64,000 bases of DNA from Ganoderma boninense (lineage: Eukaryota > Basidiomycota > Agaricomycetes > Polyporales > Polyporaceae). Both the position numbers and the translations under genes were made by a program. Below the pieces are notes generated by a model that worked only from the letters and a program-made list of their open reading frames with translations, made no database searches and had not been told where the DNA came from. Location: positions 2,096,138-2,160,137 of the forward strand of contig CM035310.1 in assembly GCA_002900995.3 (NCBI GenBank), read 5' to 3'. Positions 45,759 through 57,174 of this stretch are shown one piece after another; the stretch's first letter is position 1; every line of letters starts with the position of its first letter.

Positions 45759-46969
45759 GGTGGAGGATGGATCGTTACCCTCTGCCTCCCAGTTGGCAAC
45801 TAACCGCATTACCGCAGCACAGTCCCACGCCACAATTGGGCGTCTATGACCAAGTAGAAATTGGCAAGTTGATGTTTTCCTGCTCGGGCTCGCTCGCAAC
45901 CAATGCCATGTCGCCTCCTCCAAAGCCGCCAGAAAATGCTCATAAACAGACTTTCGGCATTGTCCTTTACCGGACATTGCTGCGTTATCCGGTTGTCAGC
46001 GACAGGTGAGTAAACAACGTTCCGAAAGACATATGGCCACTGATTCGAGCCCTTCCAGAAATACTCTTCCACTGGTCACCATCCATACCTCGGCGCGCGG
46101 TCTCTGATCTGGGTCGTCACTTGTCGTCATTCCTCTTCTCCGGACCACGAGCCATCCCGTCCGCAGCTGCCACGGTTTCTCCGTGGTTTCTTCCCAGTGG
46201 ACGAATGTCCCTTCTCAAACAAGCCTCGTCTAACTTTAAGTCGTCTCGTGACGGCATTCTATCAATCACGTCCAGTCTTCCATGTGGACGAGCAGAATGC
46301 CCAACATCTAGACATAAGCATCCGACCTTATCATGGTGCCCCAGTAGTAAGTACTGCACGATCCAAACCTGTTCCCGTTGCTTACACTCACGGTTCTGAT
46401 CCGCCCTAGTCATTCGCCCACAAGTCGCTGCGTCGGCTGTTCAACATTCCTGCACCGTACGAGGCCAGAGCCGCTACAATCGGTCCTCACCGCGCCACTT
46501 CTCTGCTCGATTCCCTCAGAGCCATGCGTTGGTGCCTCAACTCGTTAGAATCTCGCCCGAAAACGTTCTCTTCTTGTGCCGCATCCCACGCTCCTTTCCA
46601 CGACCTTGCCGCCACGACCATTATCCACGGCTGCGGTGACCTATCCACGCTCGACTGGGCGTGCATGTGCCACATGTTTGCGCGTTCAGCTGGCGATCTT
46701 CTTTCCATCACGAGTGCTGTCGTGTTGCACCCTCACCATCACGACCAGCTATGGACGTCTTCTTTCCCGCATGTTACACAGACGACCGCCTCAGAGCCTC
46801 GCAGCGGCCGATCGCGAAGCGAGACGCTTGAGGTCTTCCGTGGGTCGACGTGAGCGGATCGCATATATATCGGGGGCCATGGCACGTCTTGCTGCTCGTG
46901 AGCTACTCCTCGTTGAGCTTTGCCCGTTCATTATCTGTGGTGGCTTTTCCGTTGCTGGACCTGAGCACA
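45759..46969. other. Divergent intergenic region
   Basis: 5' flank of both eIF2D and the GH16 gene. The long plus-strand frame 46576-46969 is continuous with the GH16 exon but has no family resemblance. Confidence 0.4.
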
Positions 46970-48353
46970 ATGTTTCCACTCGCTTCCTTCTCGCTCTCGC
47001 CTCCCTCTCGACGTCCGCTCTTGGCGCGACCTACTCACAAGCCGAAAGCTATGTAGGCAGCCAATTCCTCAGCGGCTTCCAGCACATGGCTATCGCCGAC
47101 CCCACAAATGGCCGGGTGTGCGTCCCTCCTCCCTCTATCTTCCTGAACGTACTCGTACATGCTGACCTCATTCACCCGCCCGGATGGTCACCTTACAGCA
47201 ACTATGTGGACCAGGCGACCGCACTGCAGAAGAACCTGACATTTACCTCCGATAGCACGCTCGTCATCCGCGCTGATGACACGACCGTGCTCGACCCCAG
47301 TGGGCCCGGTCGCGATTCCGTCAGGTTGATGAGCAACAACGTGTACGAGAACCATGTCACTGTGTACGTACTCCGTCCATGCGTCTCCCCTCAGACTCGA
47401 GCTGAAAGAGCACCCTTTAGATGGAACATCCGGCATATGCCCCAGGGCTGCGGGTAAGCACCCCCATTCAGCAGGCCACTTGCCCCCGATAAGGGTGTTC
47501 GCATCTGACAGCGAATTCTCGTTTACTTTTAGCACCTGGCCGGCAGTATGGGAATATGGGCAGGACTGGCCCAACCAAGGTCAGTCCCGGAAGGGATGTC
47601 CGATCTGCTATCTGTCGTCGCTGACCACCGAGGTCCCCGTTTCGTTGCTCACGATAGGCGAGATCGACATCCTTGAGGGTGTCAACGACCATGGAACCGA
47701 CCAGGCGACCCTTCACACCACCGCCGGTATGTTCACGCCACAACTTAATCACCTACGCCGTACATACGTACTGACCACGATCTATCCTTCCATAGGCTGC
47801 ACCGTGACCGGCGCACAACAAACCGGCTCCACGGTCGGCACCGAGTGCGACGTGTACACGACGGGCAACTCGGGCTGCAGCACGCTGAGCTCCGACGCCA
47901 CCTCGTACGGACCCACGTTCAACGCGAACGGGGGCGGGTTCTACGCGATGGAGCGCTCGAACTCGGGCGTGAAGGTGTGGTTCTGGCCGCGCGGCGGCGC
48001 GATCCCGAGCGACGTGGCGAGCGGCGCGGCGTCTGTGGACACGGACAACTGGGGTACGCCCTTCGCGGACTTCCCGAGCACGAGCTGCGACATGGCGTCG
48101 CACTTCGGGCCGCACAACGTCGTCATCAACCTCACGTTCTGCGGCGACTGGGCCGGCATCGCGAGCATCTTCAACGGGGACGGCTGCCCCGGAGACTGTG
48201 CCAGTGCGTGTCGCGATCGATTGTTCTCTCGTCGCCGCGAATGCTTCTGTAGATGCTGAATCGTCCTGACTTTCTACAGCATATGTGAACCAGAACCCGG
48301 GCGCGTTCGCTAACGCGTACTTCGACGTCGCGTGGCTCAAGATCTACGAATAA
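46970..48353 (+). CDS. Secreted GH16 endo-beta-glucanase-like
   Basis: The exon ending at 47117, then 47199-47363, 47421-47453 and four later exons splice cleanly to a stop at 48353. The catalytic signature is GEIDILEG (two Glu around Asp), within TWPAVWEYGQDWPNQG and GVNDHGTDQATLHTTAGC. Later motifs GGGFYAMERSNSGVKVWFW, PSTSCDMASHFGPHNVVINL and TFCGDWAG identify the fungal laminarinase/mixed-linkage glucanase group. The signal peptide STRFLLALASLSTSALGA is in the GH16 frame, but the ATG at 46970 is one base out of frame with it. One more T in ATGTTTCC would give a normal MFSTRFLL start. The only in-frame Met upstream (46879) would add an odd N-terminal extension. It is probably secreted and acts on cell-wall beta-1,3/1,4-glucans. 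Confidence 0.85.
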
Positions 48354-49500
48354 GCGGGTCCTCCCTACGGCCTCGAGTAGCAACAATTATGTAGAAGATC
48401 AAGTTCAACGATAGAGGTGCAATGGTTGATTCACGGGGTGCTTTGTTTTCAATGTCGCCACGCTCTGTATTAGTAGCTGTTGGATTATTAATGTCATCGT
48501 GCAAATGCTCCGAGGCAGTCCCTACTTGTCCCAACATTTTCCATGTCTCGACCAACCTGCCCTAAACCGCCAAGCCTGAAGGCCTTAGCGCCTTCGAGCG
48601 CCTGGTCCGTACTTACTAGCTATTCGTACCAAACCCCTCGTCCACCAAGTACATGCCGTTGTTTCAGCTGATGAGGTCCAGATATTTCAGCAACCCCCCA
48701 TGATGGGAGAAAAGGGAAGATACGACGATGCTGTCACAGTTGGCTACCTGACCGTCGACGAGGCGACCTTGAAGTCATGGCGCGGCCTATTCAGCCTTCC
48801 TGCTGGCAAGGAGCGCCTGACTCCTCTGGCCAGCAGGCATATTAGCACTAGCAGTACGGTTCCAAGTGAGACGTTCTTGGAACGGTGACCAATGGAGTTT
48901 TGCGGGCTCAACATGCCATGACTGACGCCTAATGCTGTGGTAGACACAACGATGGTTCCTGCAAGGAGCTTGCCAAGTGATCGTCGCCCCCGCACAGCTC
49001 ACGTACCGCTAGGGGAGGCCATACCCTACAGTGCTTCACCGGTCCCAATCGGAGAGCTATGGAGTGCTTTGCCATCACCACGGCTGTAACTTCCGACCAG
49101 CCGGGATCTCAGTACTCAGTGTGTGCCTTATAGACGCGCCGTGGACGTCTGTGAGGACATTCATTTCCTATAGCATTGCCATCTCTTTGGCCTTTTACGG
49201 TAGTCTATCTCGAGCTGCTAGGTTGTTACGCCTCATGGCTGGGAAGCACTCCCATCAACGGCGTACTGGACGGTGTACCATAGGTACTATGCATGAGGTG
49301 AGTGGCGGTGAGTTAGTTGACACAGACCGACTAACAGGATCAAGAAGCTGTGTTCTGGCGTTTGTTACGGATTGCCAGACTGCTTGGCAGCTGTTCGGGC
49401 AGAATCCCTTGCGCTTCGTCATGATGCCCGCTACATGGCCTCCTCTCTCACGCAGCTCGTGCCCGTCGTTTGACTTGCCACAGGCTAGTCAACCAGAAAG
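48354..49500. other. Intergenic, no supported gene
   Basis: A 212-codon plus-strand frame (49031-49669) has no recognisable domain or codon bias, and overlaps the promoter of the next gene. Confidence 0.45.
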
Positions 49501-49507
49501 TATAAAA
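49501..49507 (+). promoter_or_regulatory. TATA box of the small secreted-protein gene
   Basis: TATAAAA lies 209 bp upstream of the start codon at 49710 and is followed by a pyrimidine-rich leader, usual for a strongly expressed fungal gene. Confidence 0.5.
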
Positions 49508-49709
49508 TGGGTGGCAAGCAACGCAGGATCCTCAGCAGTGTTGACCACTCCTCACTTCCCCTTCGACCTCGTGTGGCTTCTTCCTTCCTCGCATCCTTGC
49601 GCCATTTTCTTTATCCAGCTGTCCGTCCGTATCCATTTTCTTTTCTTTTGCCGGTTTTCCCATTACTGACACGATATGCTAGTATATTTTCCTGTCCATA
49701 GATCCTCGC

Positions 49710-50212
49710 CATGAAGTTCGCCTCCATCGTCGTCGCCCTCATCGCCGCTACCGTCGCTGTTGCGGCCCCCGCATCCGACTTTGAGACCCGTGCCGTCACG
49801 CCATCGGTCGATTGAACGACGTCGACGTCGCTGCTATCAACTACCTCGCCTCTCGCGGCCTCTACGACGAGACTTCGCTTGAAGCCCGCGGCTTCCTGGA
49901 CAAGCTCTTTGGGAAGAGCAGCGCCTTGAAGATCACTTTCCACGACCCCACCGGCCCCGTCTCGGCCACAACCAAGAAGCAGATCACGAAGGATCTCACC
50001 AAGTTCGTGACCAAGCAGCAGCAGAAGGACTTCCCCTTCTGCGACGTCAAGTAGGCTCTCCTTATTTAGTCCTAGGGCCGTGGAATTGGTATTGACTGCT
50101 ATACTTTAGCATCAGTGAAGGCGGCAAGGTAGCGACTGCCACCTACCGCTGCTTCAAGACTGCAGCGAAGAAGATCGGCGACCAGGGCCCCGCGGGCTCG
50201 CTCCGTCTGTAA
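49710..50212 (+). CDS. Small secreted protein with one frame break
   Basis: The N-terminus MKFASIVVALIAATVAVAAP is a signal peptide ending in an AAP-type cleavage site. The frame stops at 49815, but the continuation IGRLNDVDVAAINYLASRGL is open in the neighbouring frame and runs to an intron (50051-50109) and a last exon ending at 50212 (CFKTAAKKIGDQGPAGSLRL). One extra C in the CC at 49801-49802 would join the two parts. The mature part has about 110 residues, is Lys-rich, and has two Cys (DFPFCDV and TYRCFK) either side of the intron, which may form a disulfide. No family was recognised. It could be an effector-like or wall protein, but nothing here proves a role. Confidence 0.6.
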
Positions 50213-50341
50213 TGTGGACATAATGATGGATGTTCCGGAGATGGATGGATTAATGAAATAATGGCTCTATAACATACACATTATAATGGCATATCACTGT
50301 CCTACCAAAGTGCCCATGCCCTCCCCGGGGAACCTGTCCAG

Positions 50342-50368
50342 TGGATGACTTTCCATAAGGATTTACGG
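50342..50368 (+). repeat. Left terminal inverted repeat
   Basis: 27 bp, with one mismatch to the right-hand copy. The last 8 bases (ATTTACGG) also pair with CCGTAAAT at 50381-50388. Confidence 0.8.
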
Positions 50369-50477
50369 ACCTCTAAACGGCCGTAAATCCTAAACACGTC
50401 CTATTCGCCGAGATGCCGCGTCCGATACAGACTCCGCTCCTGAGACCGACGTCTGTAGATGCTACAAGCGCCCAAAA

Positions 50478-50509
50478 TCTGGAAGGGGGGGTCGACCCCC
50501 CTTTCCAGA
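50478..50509. repeat. 32-bp near-perfect palindrome
   Basis: Two 16-bp arms meet at TCGA, with 15 of 16 positions complementary, and contain opposed G7 and C6 runs. It would extrude as a strong hairpin. It lies inside the element, 110 bp from the left repeat. Confidence 0.8.
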
Positions 50510-52407
50510 CCTAAACACGTCCGCAGATGCCTCGCATCAGCAAAAGCGCAACTGAACTGCAAAGCGATGCAGGGCGCTACGCAACCGTACAGGGGGCTGC
50601 AACGATTCGCAGGCTCCGGCCATGTCCGGCAGGGTCCTACAGTCGATGGTAGGATACGGCTATGCGTTGTAGGGACATATCGTACACGATATGATATTAT
50701 AGAGAGATGCAGTGCATACGTAGGACCGCCGAAAGCCTGCATTGCTCTGCAAGGCGTCCGGCCGATGCCCTCAAGGCATTACAAGCGCGCGTAGCCTAGT
50801 AGGATTTTTCACGACGACTGAACACGCGCTATGTACTTACCAGGTCTTTACTTACTTTCGTTCTCGAACTCACCTTTTACCCTCCCCCGAACCCTCGGTC
50901 CAAGTGGCTCCGAGTTACAGCGCGCATCCACACAGACAGCCGGTTTGAAGGACAGCCGCCGATCTTGCACTCGTTCTCCGAAGTCCTCGCTTACCCCGTC
51001 CGAGTCGTTCCCTGGGGACGTGTGCCCCGACTTGGAGTCCCTACCCCAACCAGCCGCTGGATAACCCCAACGAATTACTGGATACGCTCGGACTGGCGAG
51101 TGAGTGCCCATTTATGTCATGACGTCATGGTTGCGCCGATGCCCAATATAGCCACGGGCTGCCTCGACTTCGCCCCAATGCGACTTGACCTCCATCCACC
51201 ATGGTTCCCCCCTCTCTTCTCACTCACATTCCTGCTCAGCGTTACTCTGACCTCTCCACCTCCCGAGCCCGCATGACTCAAAATGAGCCCGCTCTCGTCG
51301 TCCACCTGCTCTGGCAGGTTCAAAGGTGCGTATCATTGCTCGTTAGCTTCTTCGTCTTTCTATACCAGGTGCGTATATGCGCGTCAACCTATGGATCTCG
51401 TACCAGCAATTGCCTCTGGCCTCAAACCATGTTGAGTGTGTCCAAAGGTGCGCGAGTTCCCCTTTCATTTATTGGCCCCTACGCCCGGTACATCGTCTTC
51501 GGGACGGAGGTGGAACTTTCGGTACGTGCTCTCTACAGCTCCTTCTCTAGTGCTCAGGTGCGTGGCTCTCGTCGATTCGGTACCAGGTAAGTACTTCTAA
51601 CTAGAATATTTCGCTGCGTTCCGAGCGGAGCCAGATCGCGCCGGTTCAGACTCCTCCGTCCGAGTCACAGCTGTGAGATTGGCAGATCCCGCTGGCAGCA
51701 AGGTGCGTGTACTGCATTCACTTTCCTCACAATACCTCCTTCACGCTTACTTACCACTTTTCGTCTGTACGTTCACGGTTGAAAGTATTCCTCGAACCAA
51801 TCATATCTACTGTATCGTGTATATAGTAATTATATTATTTAATGCAAAATATTTCGTGTTGCTTTCATATCACGTTTGCTTGTCGCTTTTCAATGTTCGA
51901 AGCAAGCGTCCACCGCCGCTCTCCGTGGAGCTCCGTAGGCTCCTACAGGATTATAGTGTGCCAGCTGCATACCCCTGGCGTGGTGTGGGGGTCGACCTGT
52001 AGAGCCCTGCAAAGCTCTACAATTTCCCGCTGCTAGCCCTACATGGTCCTATAAGGTAGTGTGTGCTATGCTACAGGTACCTATAAAGCCCTACGCCATC
52101 CTATAGGAGTCCGTGGGGTACTTACGATACACTACCATGACTGCAGAGTCCTACTGAGGCTGTATGTGCCTGCATTCTCGCTGCCCAGTTTGCTGATGCG
52201 CTTAGAGCTCCCGACGACCTGAAAGGAAGGAGTTGGCCTTACAAATGATGGTGGCGTTGATGGCCTGCCTAATTTGGTGCTGATAAATCACCGAAACTGC
52301 ACGTGCATGAGCATAGACGCTCACATCTCGTCGGCGCTTTGTAGTTAAGCGCTAGAGATCTCCAGGTCAGTTGAAGCTCCGCTGATGGGTTTACGGACGC
52401 TCCAGAG

Positions 52408-52434
52408 CCGTAAATTCTTATGGAAAGTCATCCA
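52408..52434 (-). repeat. Right terminal inverted repeat
   Basis: Inverted copy of 50342-50368 with a single base difference. It ends 14 bp before the stop codon end of the leftward F-box gene at 52449. Confidence 0.8.
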
Positions 52435-52448
52435 GTCTTGTAAGGAAG

Positions 52449-54164
52449 CTATGCGCTCCTGATGGCCTGGCACCGGTCATACACCTTGCTCCACGTTGGT
52501 TCCGACGTGGTAGCCGCCAAGACATCTCCAAGCCCGTATGGCCAAGTGATCTTCAACCCCGATCGTTTCGGCTGAGGAAAGTCCAACGTTGGGAACAGCC
52601 GCAGGAGATATCGCGCCAGATCGTCGATCTGCTTTGCATCGGGCCCAGTCTCGTCCTGTCCTTCATACGCCGCGGCCGGGCGATGAACAGACCCGATCGT
52701 AAGTGCGACGAGTCCATGGTGCGTACGGCCACGCGGCGGGGGCACGAGCTCGAACTCGCTACCGCGGAGGTCTAGGTAGGGGAGCCGGAGCCTCTGGAGG
52801 TTCGGGCAGAACATCCGGAGGTGATCGAGGACGACGGGCGTAGGGACCTGGCAGACGTCGTTCAGGTCCTGGGACACCGGGGAGATGGACAAGGCCTCGA
52901 GCTTCGGCCATGCGAGCGCAAGGTACATGAAGTCTTGGTCTTCGGTGAAGAGCGGCAGCCGCGTGCCGTTGAGATCGAGGTGTTTGAGCTCCCGCAGCTG
53001 GAAGAGCGGCGCGAGCAACTCAACGAGGGGGAGTTCGGGGACGGGGCCCCGCGAGTACCCCGCTCCCAAGGCGAGAGCGCGGAAGATGGCAGGGTCTACT
53101 GCGCGGGCAAGCGCAGAGAGGCATGGGACGTAGTTGAGGGCGGCATCGGTGTCGTCCCGATATAGATGGAGTGTCATAGCCTCCAGGGAAGGGGCCTCCA
53201 ATGTGTGGAAGAAGCTGGTAAGGGTGGAAGCGTCGTCACCGACCGCCAGTGACTGCAACGAGAGGGCGCAGACGGGCTCGCAAGCCAGGGTTTGTTCATC
53301 CCAGTCAAGAGAATCAACCTCGAGGTTGGTTAGATTGGGCATTGCGACGAGGTTGCGGAAGGCTTTGGAGTTAATAGTGCCGACCTTGAGTGCCCGGAGA
53401 TGCTCGAAGGAGGTGATGGTGGTTAGCAAGTTGGGAATGATGCTAGCATTGTACAAGCGCAAGCTTTCCAGGTGGGGCGACGAATTGCGTAAGAGGCGGA
53501 CAGGCTCCTCGTATGGAACATGGCTAACGCTCTGGCCAAAGCGAGTCCATTGACGTTCATCGAAGCGGAAGGGGTGCGTGTAGTGGAGGGTCACGTCCCG
53601 CAGTCGTGGCGTGAAGAGCGCACAGAACGACTCGTCCCAGATCGACTCGGGCGGATACGATAGGACCTGAAGGGAAGGAGTGAACGAGTTGCGACCGTTG
53701 TAGTTTAGCAGACAGCGGAAGATTTGTGCATCCCGCATGGCAGGTGAGCCACGATGTGGCAATTCCAGCTCGCGCACGAATCGAGCATACCACTGGAATC
53801 TCGCCCACCGTGCCGCATCCTTGTACAACTCAAAAGAGATAATCTGGAATGATCCGGCATAGCGATCAGACAACGTACATGACAATCACTGGCGCTAACT
53901 ACTCACGTCTTCAGGATGACGATCTGGAGCCAGAAGATGCCACAACGGTTTGGGCGGAGACATCGTCTTCCACAGGGCGCGTAGCGCAGGTTCGCTGAAG
54001 CCACGACAGACAAGGGCGCAGTTCCTCAAGTCAAGCGCAGCAAGCTCACGTTGATCCCGATAGTAACTCCCGTCGAAAATGGTCAAGAGAACATCATAGT
54101 TCATAAGAGCAGAACTCGACGGGAAATTGGCTTTATTTTGTATCATCTTTCCTGTGAAGGTCAT
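52449..54164 (-). CDS. F-box/LRR-like protein
   Basis: Exons 54164-53907 and 53843-52449 join across a 63-nt phase-0 intron to give 550 aa. The F-box-like part is at residues 20-70 (LMNYDVLLTIFDGSYYRDQ, NCALVCRGFSEPALRALW). Irregular leucine-rich segments follow (LRALKVGTINSKAFRNL, LTNLEVDSLDWDEQTL, LKHLDLNGTRLPLF, LQRLRLPYLDLRGSEF). A C-terminal LARYLLRLFPTLDF matches LARYLAGAFPDLEP in the 19-20.7 kb paralogue. The intron position is also shared. The gene is intact. A transposon-like inverted repeat ends 14 bp past its stop codon and so may supply its 3' end or terminator. Ligase-adaptor function is inferred. Confidence 0.85.
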
Positions 54165-54312
54165 TCAGGGACTGTCAGCTGAAGATGCAACTTCAGACGG
54201 GGCATGTAATATTATGCTCACCTAGGAGACGTTGAAAGTGTTGACGAAGTTCTAGCAATCTGGTAGAGCGCGGATGGGTAGGATAGATATTTCAACTCCT
54301 GAGGTCTATGCC

Positions 54313-54322
54313 TTTTTATAAA
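54313..54322 (-). promoter_or_regulatory. TATA-like box of the F-box gene
   Basis: The minus strand reads TTTATAAAAAGG about 150 bp upstream of the start codon at 54164. Composition and distance are the only support. Confidence 0.4.
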
Positions 54323-54558
54323 GCTGTAGTCGTTATTGACAATATGAACGCTTTGTGGACGCTTTGTGGTCGCCAGTGGCGGAACCCGCTCAAAACGAAG
54401 CGACTGCTTTTTGGTGACGACATTGGGCAAGACAAAGATGTGTAGCAAAAGATGAGCGGACTGATAAAACACATTGTTTGCACGATCACGGAGATTATAA
54501 TTCGTACATGATGGGGATCCACCGGGTCAGTTTCGCTTGCTTTTTGCTTCGCCGCCTT

Positions 54559-55472
54559 CTATCCTAACAAGTCATCAAGAAAATCTTGCATATTTTCCTT
54601 ATCACTCTTCGCCTGTACAGGCGACTCTGTGGGGAGAGGTGGAGCTTCAACCGTATGTGAACGCTCTGTTGTGGCTATATGTGAGTGGCATGCATCACAA
54701 TTAGTTTGGTAAGAATTTCGCTTGCCTTGTTTTGAGCGTCCAGGGGTCGAGGCGCCGCGAAGGGAAGCACGACCACGTTGCTTCGCAGTTTGCGCACGGA
54801 AGCGAGCCTTCAGGTCTTAATACGCGACACGAGGTTGATGTGGGATAGGGCCATGGGTAATTAAGTAGGACTCACCTCGAGTTGCCTCCGCCGCGGCCTT
54901 CTCCCGGCTCATCTCCTCCAGCTCTTCATCCCATTCTATTTGCTGCACACGACCCTTTCTGGAATGTGTCTCCGTAGCTCCTATATGCGCGACAGTGGCG
55001 TCGATATCGCCTTCTTCATCTGGCGGCACAGGTGCAGATGACGGTCCGGGCGAGAGTCGCTGCCGTTCAAGGAAGGCGGATAGATCGACTTCTGGCTCAA
55101 CGACCTCTTCGCCTGCGGTCACACTGTGAGTACTTCAGACAGCGGTTCATAGCTATACGAGAGGGCAGGACAGACCTTCAGAATCTAGGTCGGGTTTGGG
55201 CTCGATATATCGATCTGCGTTGGTGCCGAGCTGCCTGCGGCCGTACTTCTCATGCAGTTCCCGTTCATACTCTTTCTGTTCTTCTTCGTCAAGCTCGACG
55301 GCTTCTTCTCCCTCCAGTACAAGACGTTTTCCGAACTCTGCAGGCCGTCCACGACCGCGGCCGCGGCCGCGGGCTCGCAAGTACTTCCCTAGACCTCCGC
55401 GCGATTTGCCTCTTCCTCTTCCTCTCCTCTCCCTCTTGATGTCGAGGAGGAAGCTTCCGCGCTATCAGACAT
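54559..55472 (-). CDS. RGG-rich acidic conserved protein
   Basis: The start at 55472 (MSDSAEASSSTSRGRG) leads into an Arg-Gly stretch (GRGRGKSRGGLGKYLRARGR), then RPAEFGKRLVLEGE, an acidic helical part (EEEQKEYERELHEKYGRRQL), VDLSAFLERQRLSPG, SRKGRVQQIEWDEELEEMSR and DLKARFRAQTAKQRGR. It ends MQDFLDDLLG at 54559. Introns at about 55172-55112 and 54870-54822 splice in frame. One base is missing inside the AGAGGA repeat near 55430, because the ATG frame runs to a stop while the RGG frame continues. The last part can be read straight through or with a GC-AG intron (donor GCAAGC at about 54727). RGG and acidic modules suggest an RNA- or ribosome-associated role, but I do not recognise the family. 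Confidence 0.65.
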
Positions 55473-55693
55473 GACAGACGAGATAAAGCAGAGGATGCAG
55501 AAGACTAAACAGCTTGATTGAGGGTGAAGAAGAGAGTACGGGAGGCAAGGCGGGAGAAAGGGGAGCGCTGGAGCGCCCGGAGGATGGCGGATGAGACTTG
55601 GATAGGGTTGGACCGAGCTTGCCTCTGACCTGCACCGTCACGACCACCGTCGGCGACGGCGACGACGCGCATTACGACCTCTATGCTCCAGCG

Positions 55694-57174
55694 ATGATGC
55701 AAACAGCCCCCTTCTACCAGCCCCCTCTGGCGACGACGCCGACCACCACTGCGCCGATGGGCGACTCTACTCGCGCGTCCGTCAACCATCTGCTCGTAGG
55801 AGCGTGCTCGACGCCCTGTTCGACGGCTGCGCAGACATTCGTCCAGATCGTCCCGCCTCTCTCGCGTTTCCAGCTCGCGCTCGACGTGTTGATGCCTATG
55901 CTCGATGCTCCCATAGAAGTGAGTTTTTGCTTCCTCGTCATCATGCGCTGCGCCGCTCACACTGCGCGCGCATCTATCCACAGCTGACCCAACGCATACT
56001 CGTATCCTATATATTGTACTCACTTTACGCGCCCCACCCGATTTCCATTAATCCATTCAAGACCGTACTCTATGCAACATTTGTCAGGGAGCGCGACTCT
56101 GCTGTGCAGGTCGCCCACACCGGAGGCATCAGCGAGAGCGAGCAGCTGGTCTGGGTGCTCTTCAAGATCCTCAAGGGGGACGGCAGTGATGTAAATCTCA
56201 CCCTCCTCCGTGCAATGATAAGCGTTCAGACTTTCCCCTCCCCCAGATCGGACCGTTCTCGCCGAACACACTGGCACGCTCGCCGCTGCCGCCCAAGCTC
56301 AGGGCTTCGAATTTGACTCTGGAAGACGAAGCACCCACGCAGAAGTTTGCCGAGTCGGCTACGCGAGAAGGAACTCTCAGGGAGGAGGACTCAGAGAAGT
56401 ATTCGCGTGCAGCGACGCTTCTGCTCGCCGCGCGCGACCGCGTTCTGACGCTGTCTGAGCAACGCGTGAGTCCTTCCTTTCAGACTCAACGATGCCTGCC
56501 CATCGTCATCATGCGCAGATCGTACTCTCCATGATGGTGCACCTCAGTTCGCCCCCGGTCATCACGTCTGTCGATCTTCCGTCCATCCTAGCCACCAATC
56601 CTGCACTCGGACATCCGTTGATGGCGGCCTTGCTGGCCTCCGCAAGCGAGACCGGCACGGAACCGTACCTGGACGTCCTAAGACACATCCCGCCAATTCT
56701 TCCGTCGTTCGATCTCATTGGCCGACTGCTACGCGACTCGACCGGTGTCGCCGACTTCACTACCGGTGGGCGAACGACAATCGCAGACCTTGTCCGCACG
56801 GAGGTCCTTGGATGGTTCCTCCACGAGTGCGTCAGCTGGCTCGATCGCGCGGAACAGGATGAGCGAGAAGGCAACATCAGCGACGACCGCTTCCCAAAGG
56901 GGGTGCAGAATGTACGTGCCGCCAGCGAAGTTCCGCGGTCCGCTTTTCCTCGCGTCGTAGCGGACTCCCGCGGTTTACACCTTGCTTGGATAGAGAACTG
57001 ACCTTTTGCCATCTACCACAGCTCTGTCGTTTTTATAACTCACTTATTAAGCTGGCGATCGTCGACCCCGCTTCGGACGCAGACTCTGCTGAGATGTCGC
57101 ACTTCACCCTGCGTAACTCGCGGTTCGAGGAGGCGAACGCGCTCTACCGTGTCCTAGCTATGGGCAAGTTCTGA
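55694..57174 (+). CDS. CCR4-NOT complex subunit 11-like (CNOT11)
   Basis: Exons 55694-55918, 55984-56190 and 56247-56465 join in frame. The next exon (to about 56909) and the last (from 57022 to 57174) also join cleanly. N-terminal motifs are PPLSRFQLALDVLMPMLD, LYSLYAPHPISINPFKTVLY and IGPFSPNTLARSPLPPKL. The C-terminal conserved domain is GTEPYLDVLRHIPPILPSFD, VLGWFLHECVSWLDRAEQDE and LCRFYNSLIKLAIVDPASD, ending FEEANALYRVLAMGKF, as in CNOT11/C2orf29. CNOT11 docks with CNOT10 on the mRNA deadenylase scaffold. The junction after LSEQR (56465) does not keep frame with the simplest acceptors (56482 or 56547), so one exon border or base is wrong there. The start is one of two adjacent ATGs (55694 or 55697). 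Confidence 0.8.

Larger units (their letters stand above)
50342..52434. mobile_element. 2.1 kb non-autonomous element with terminal inverted repeats
   Basis: The two ends are 27-bp inverted repeats that match at 26 of 27 positions (50342-50368 against 52408-52434), beginning TGGATGACTTTCCATAAG. Each end also holds a small hairpin (ATTTACGG facing CCGTAAAT at the left; TTTACGG facing CCGTAAA at the right). The inside is rich in short motifs such as CCTACA, CCTATA and CTACAGG on both strands near each end, and has no transposase-like frame. TCCAGT occurs at both outer borders (50337-50342 and 52431-52436), but it overlaps the repeats, so the target-site duplication is not settled. The layout fits a DNA-transposon derivative. 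The superfamily cannot be named from this copy. Confidence 0.7.

Noticed and set aside
46879..46969. Upstream in-frame Met (46879) as GH16 start
   Set aside because: It would place about 30 unrelated residues before a good signal peptide; a missing T at ATGTTTCC explains the frame better.
49031..49669. 212-codon open frame before the small secreted protein
   Set aside because: No domain, signal or family-like segment, and it overlaps the TATA box and leader of the next gene; likely a chance frame.
50742..51590. Open frames inside the inverted-repeat element as a transposase
   Set aside because: They are short and show no DDE-like or zinc-finger motif.
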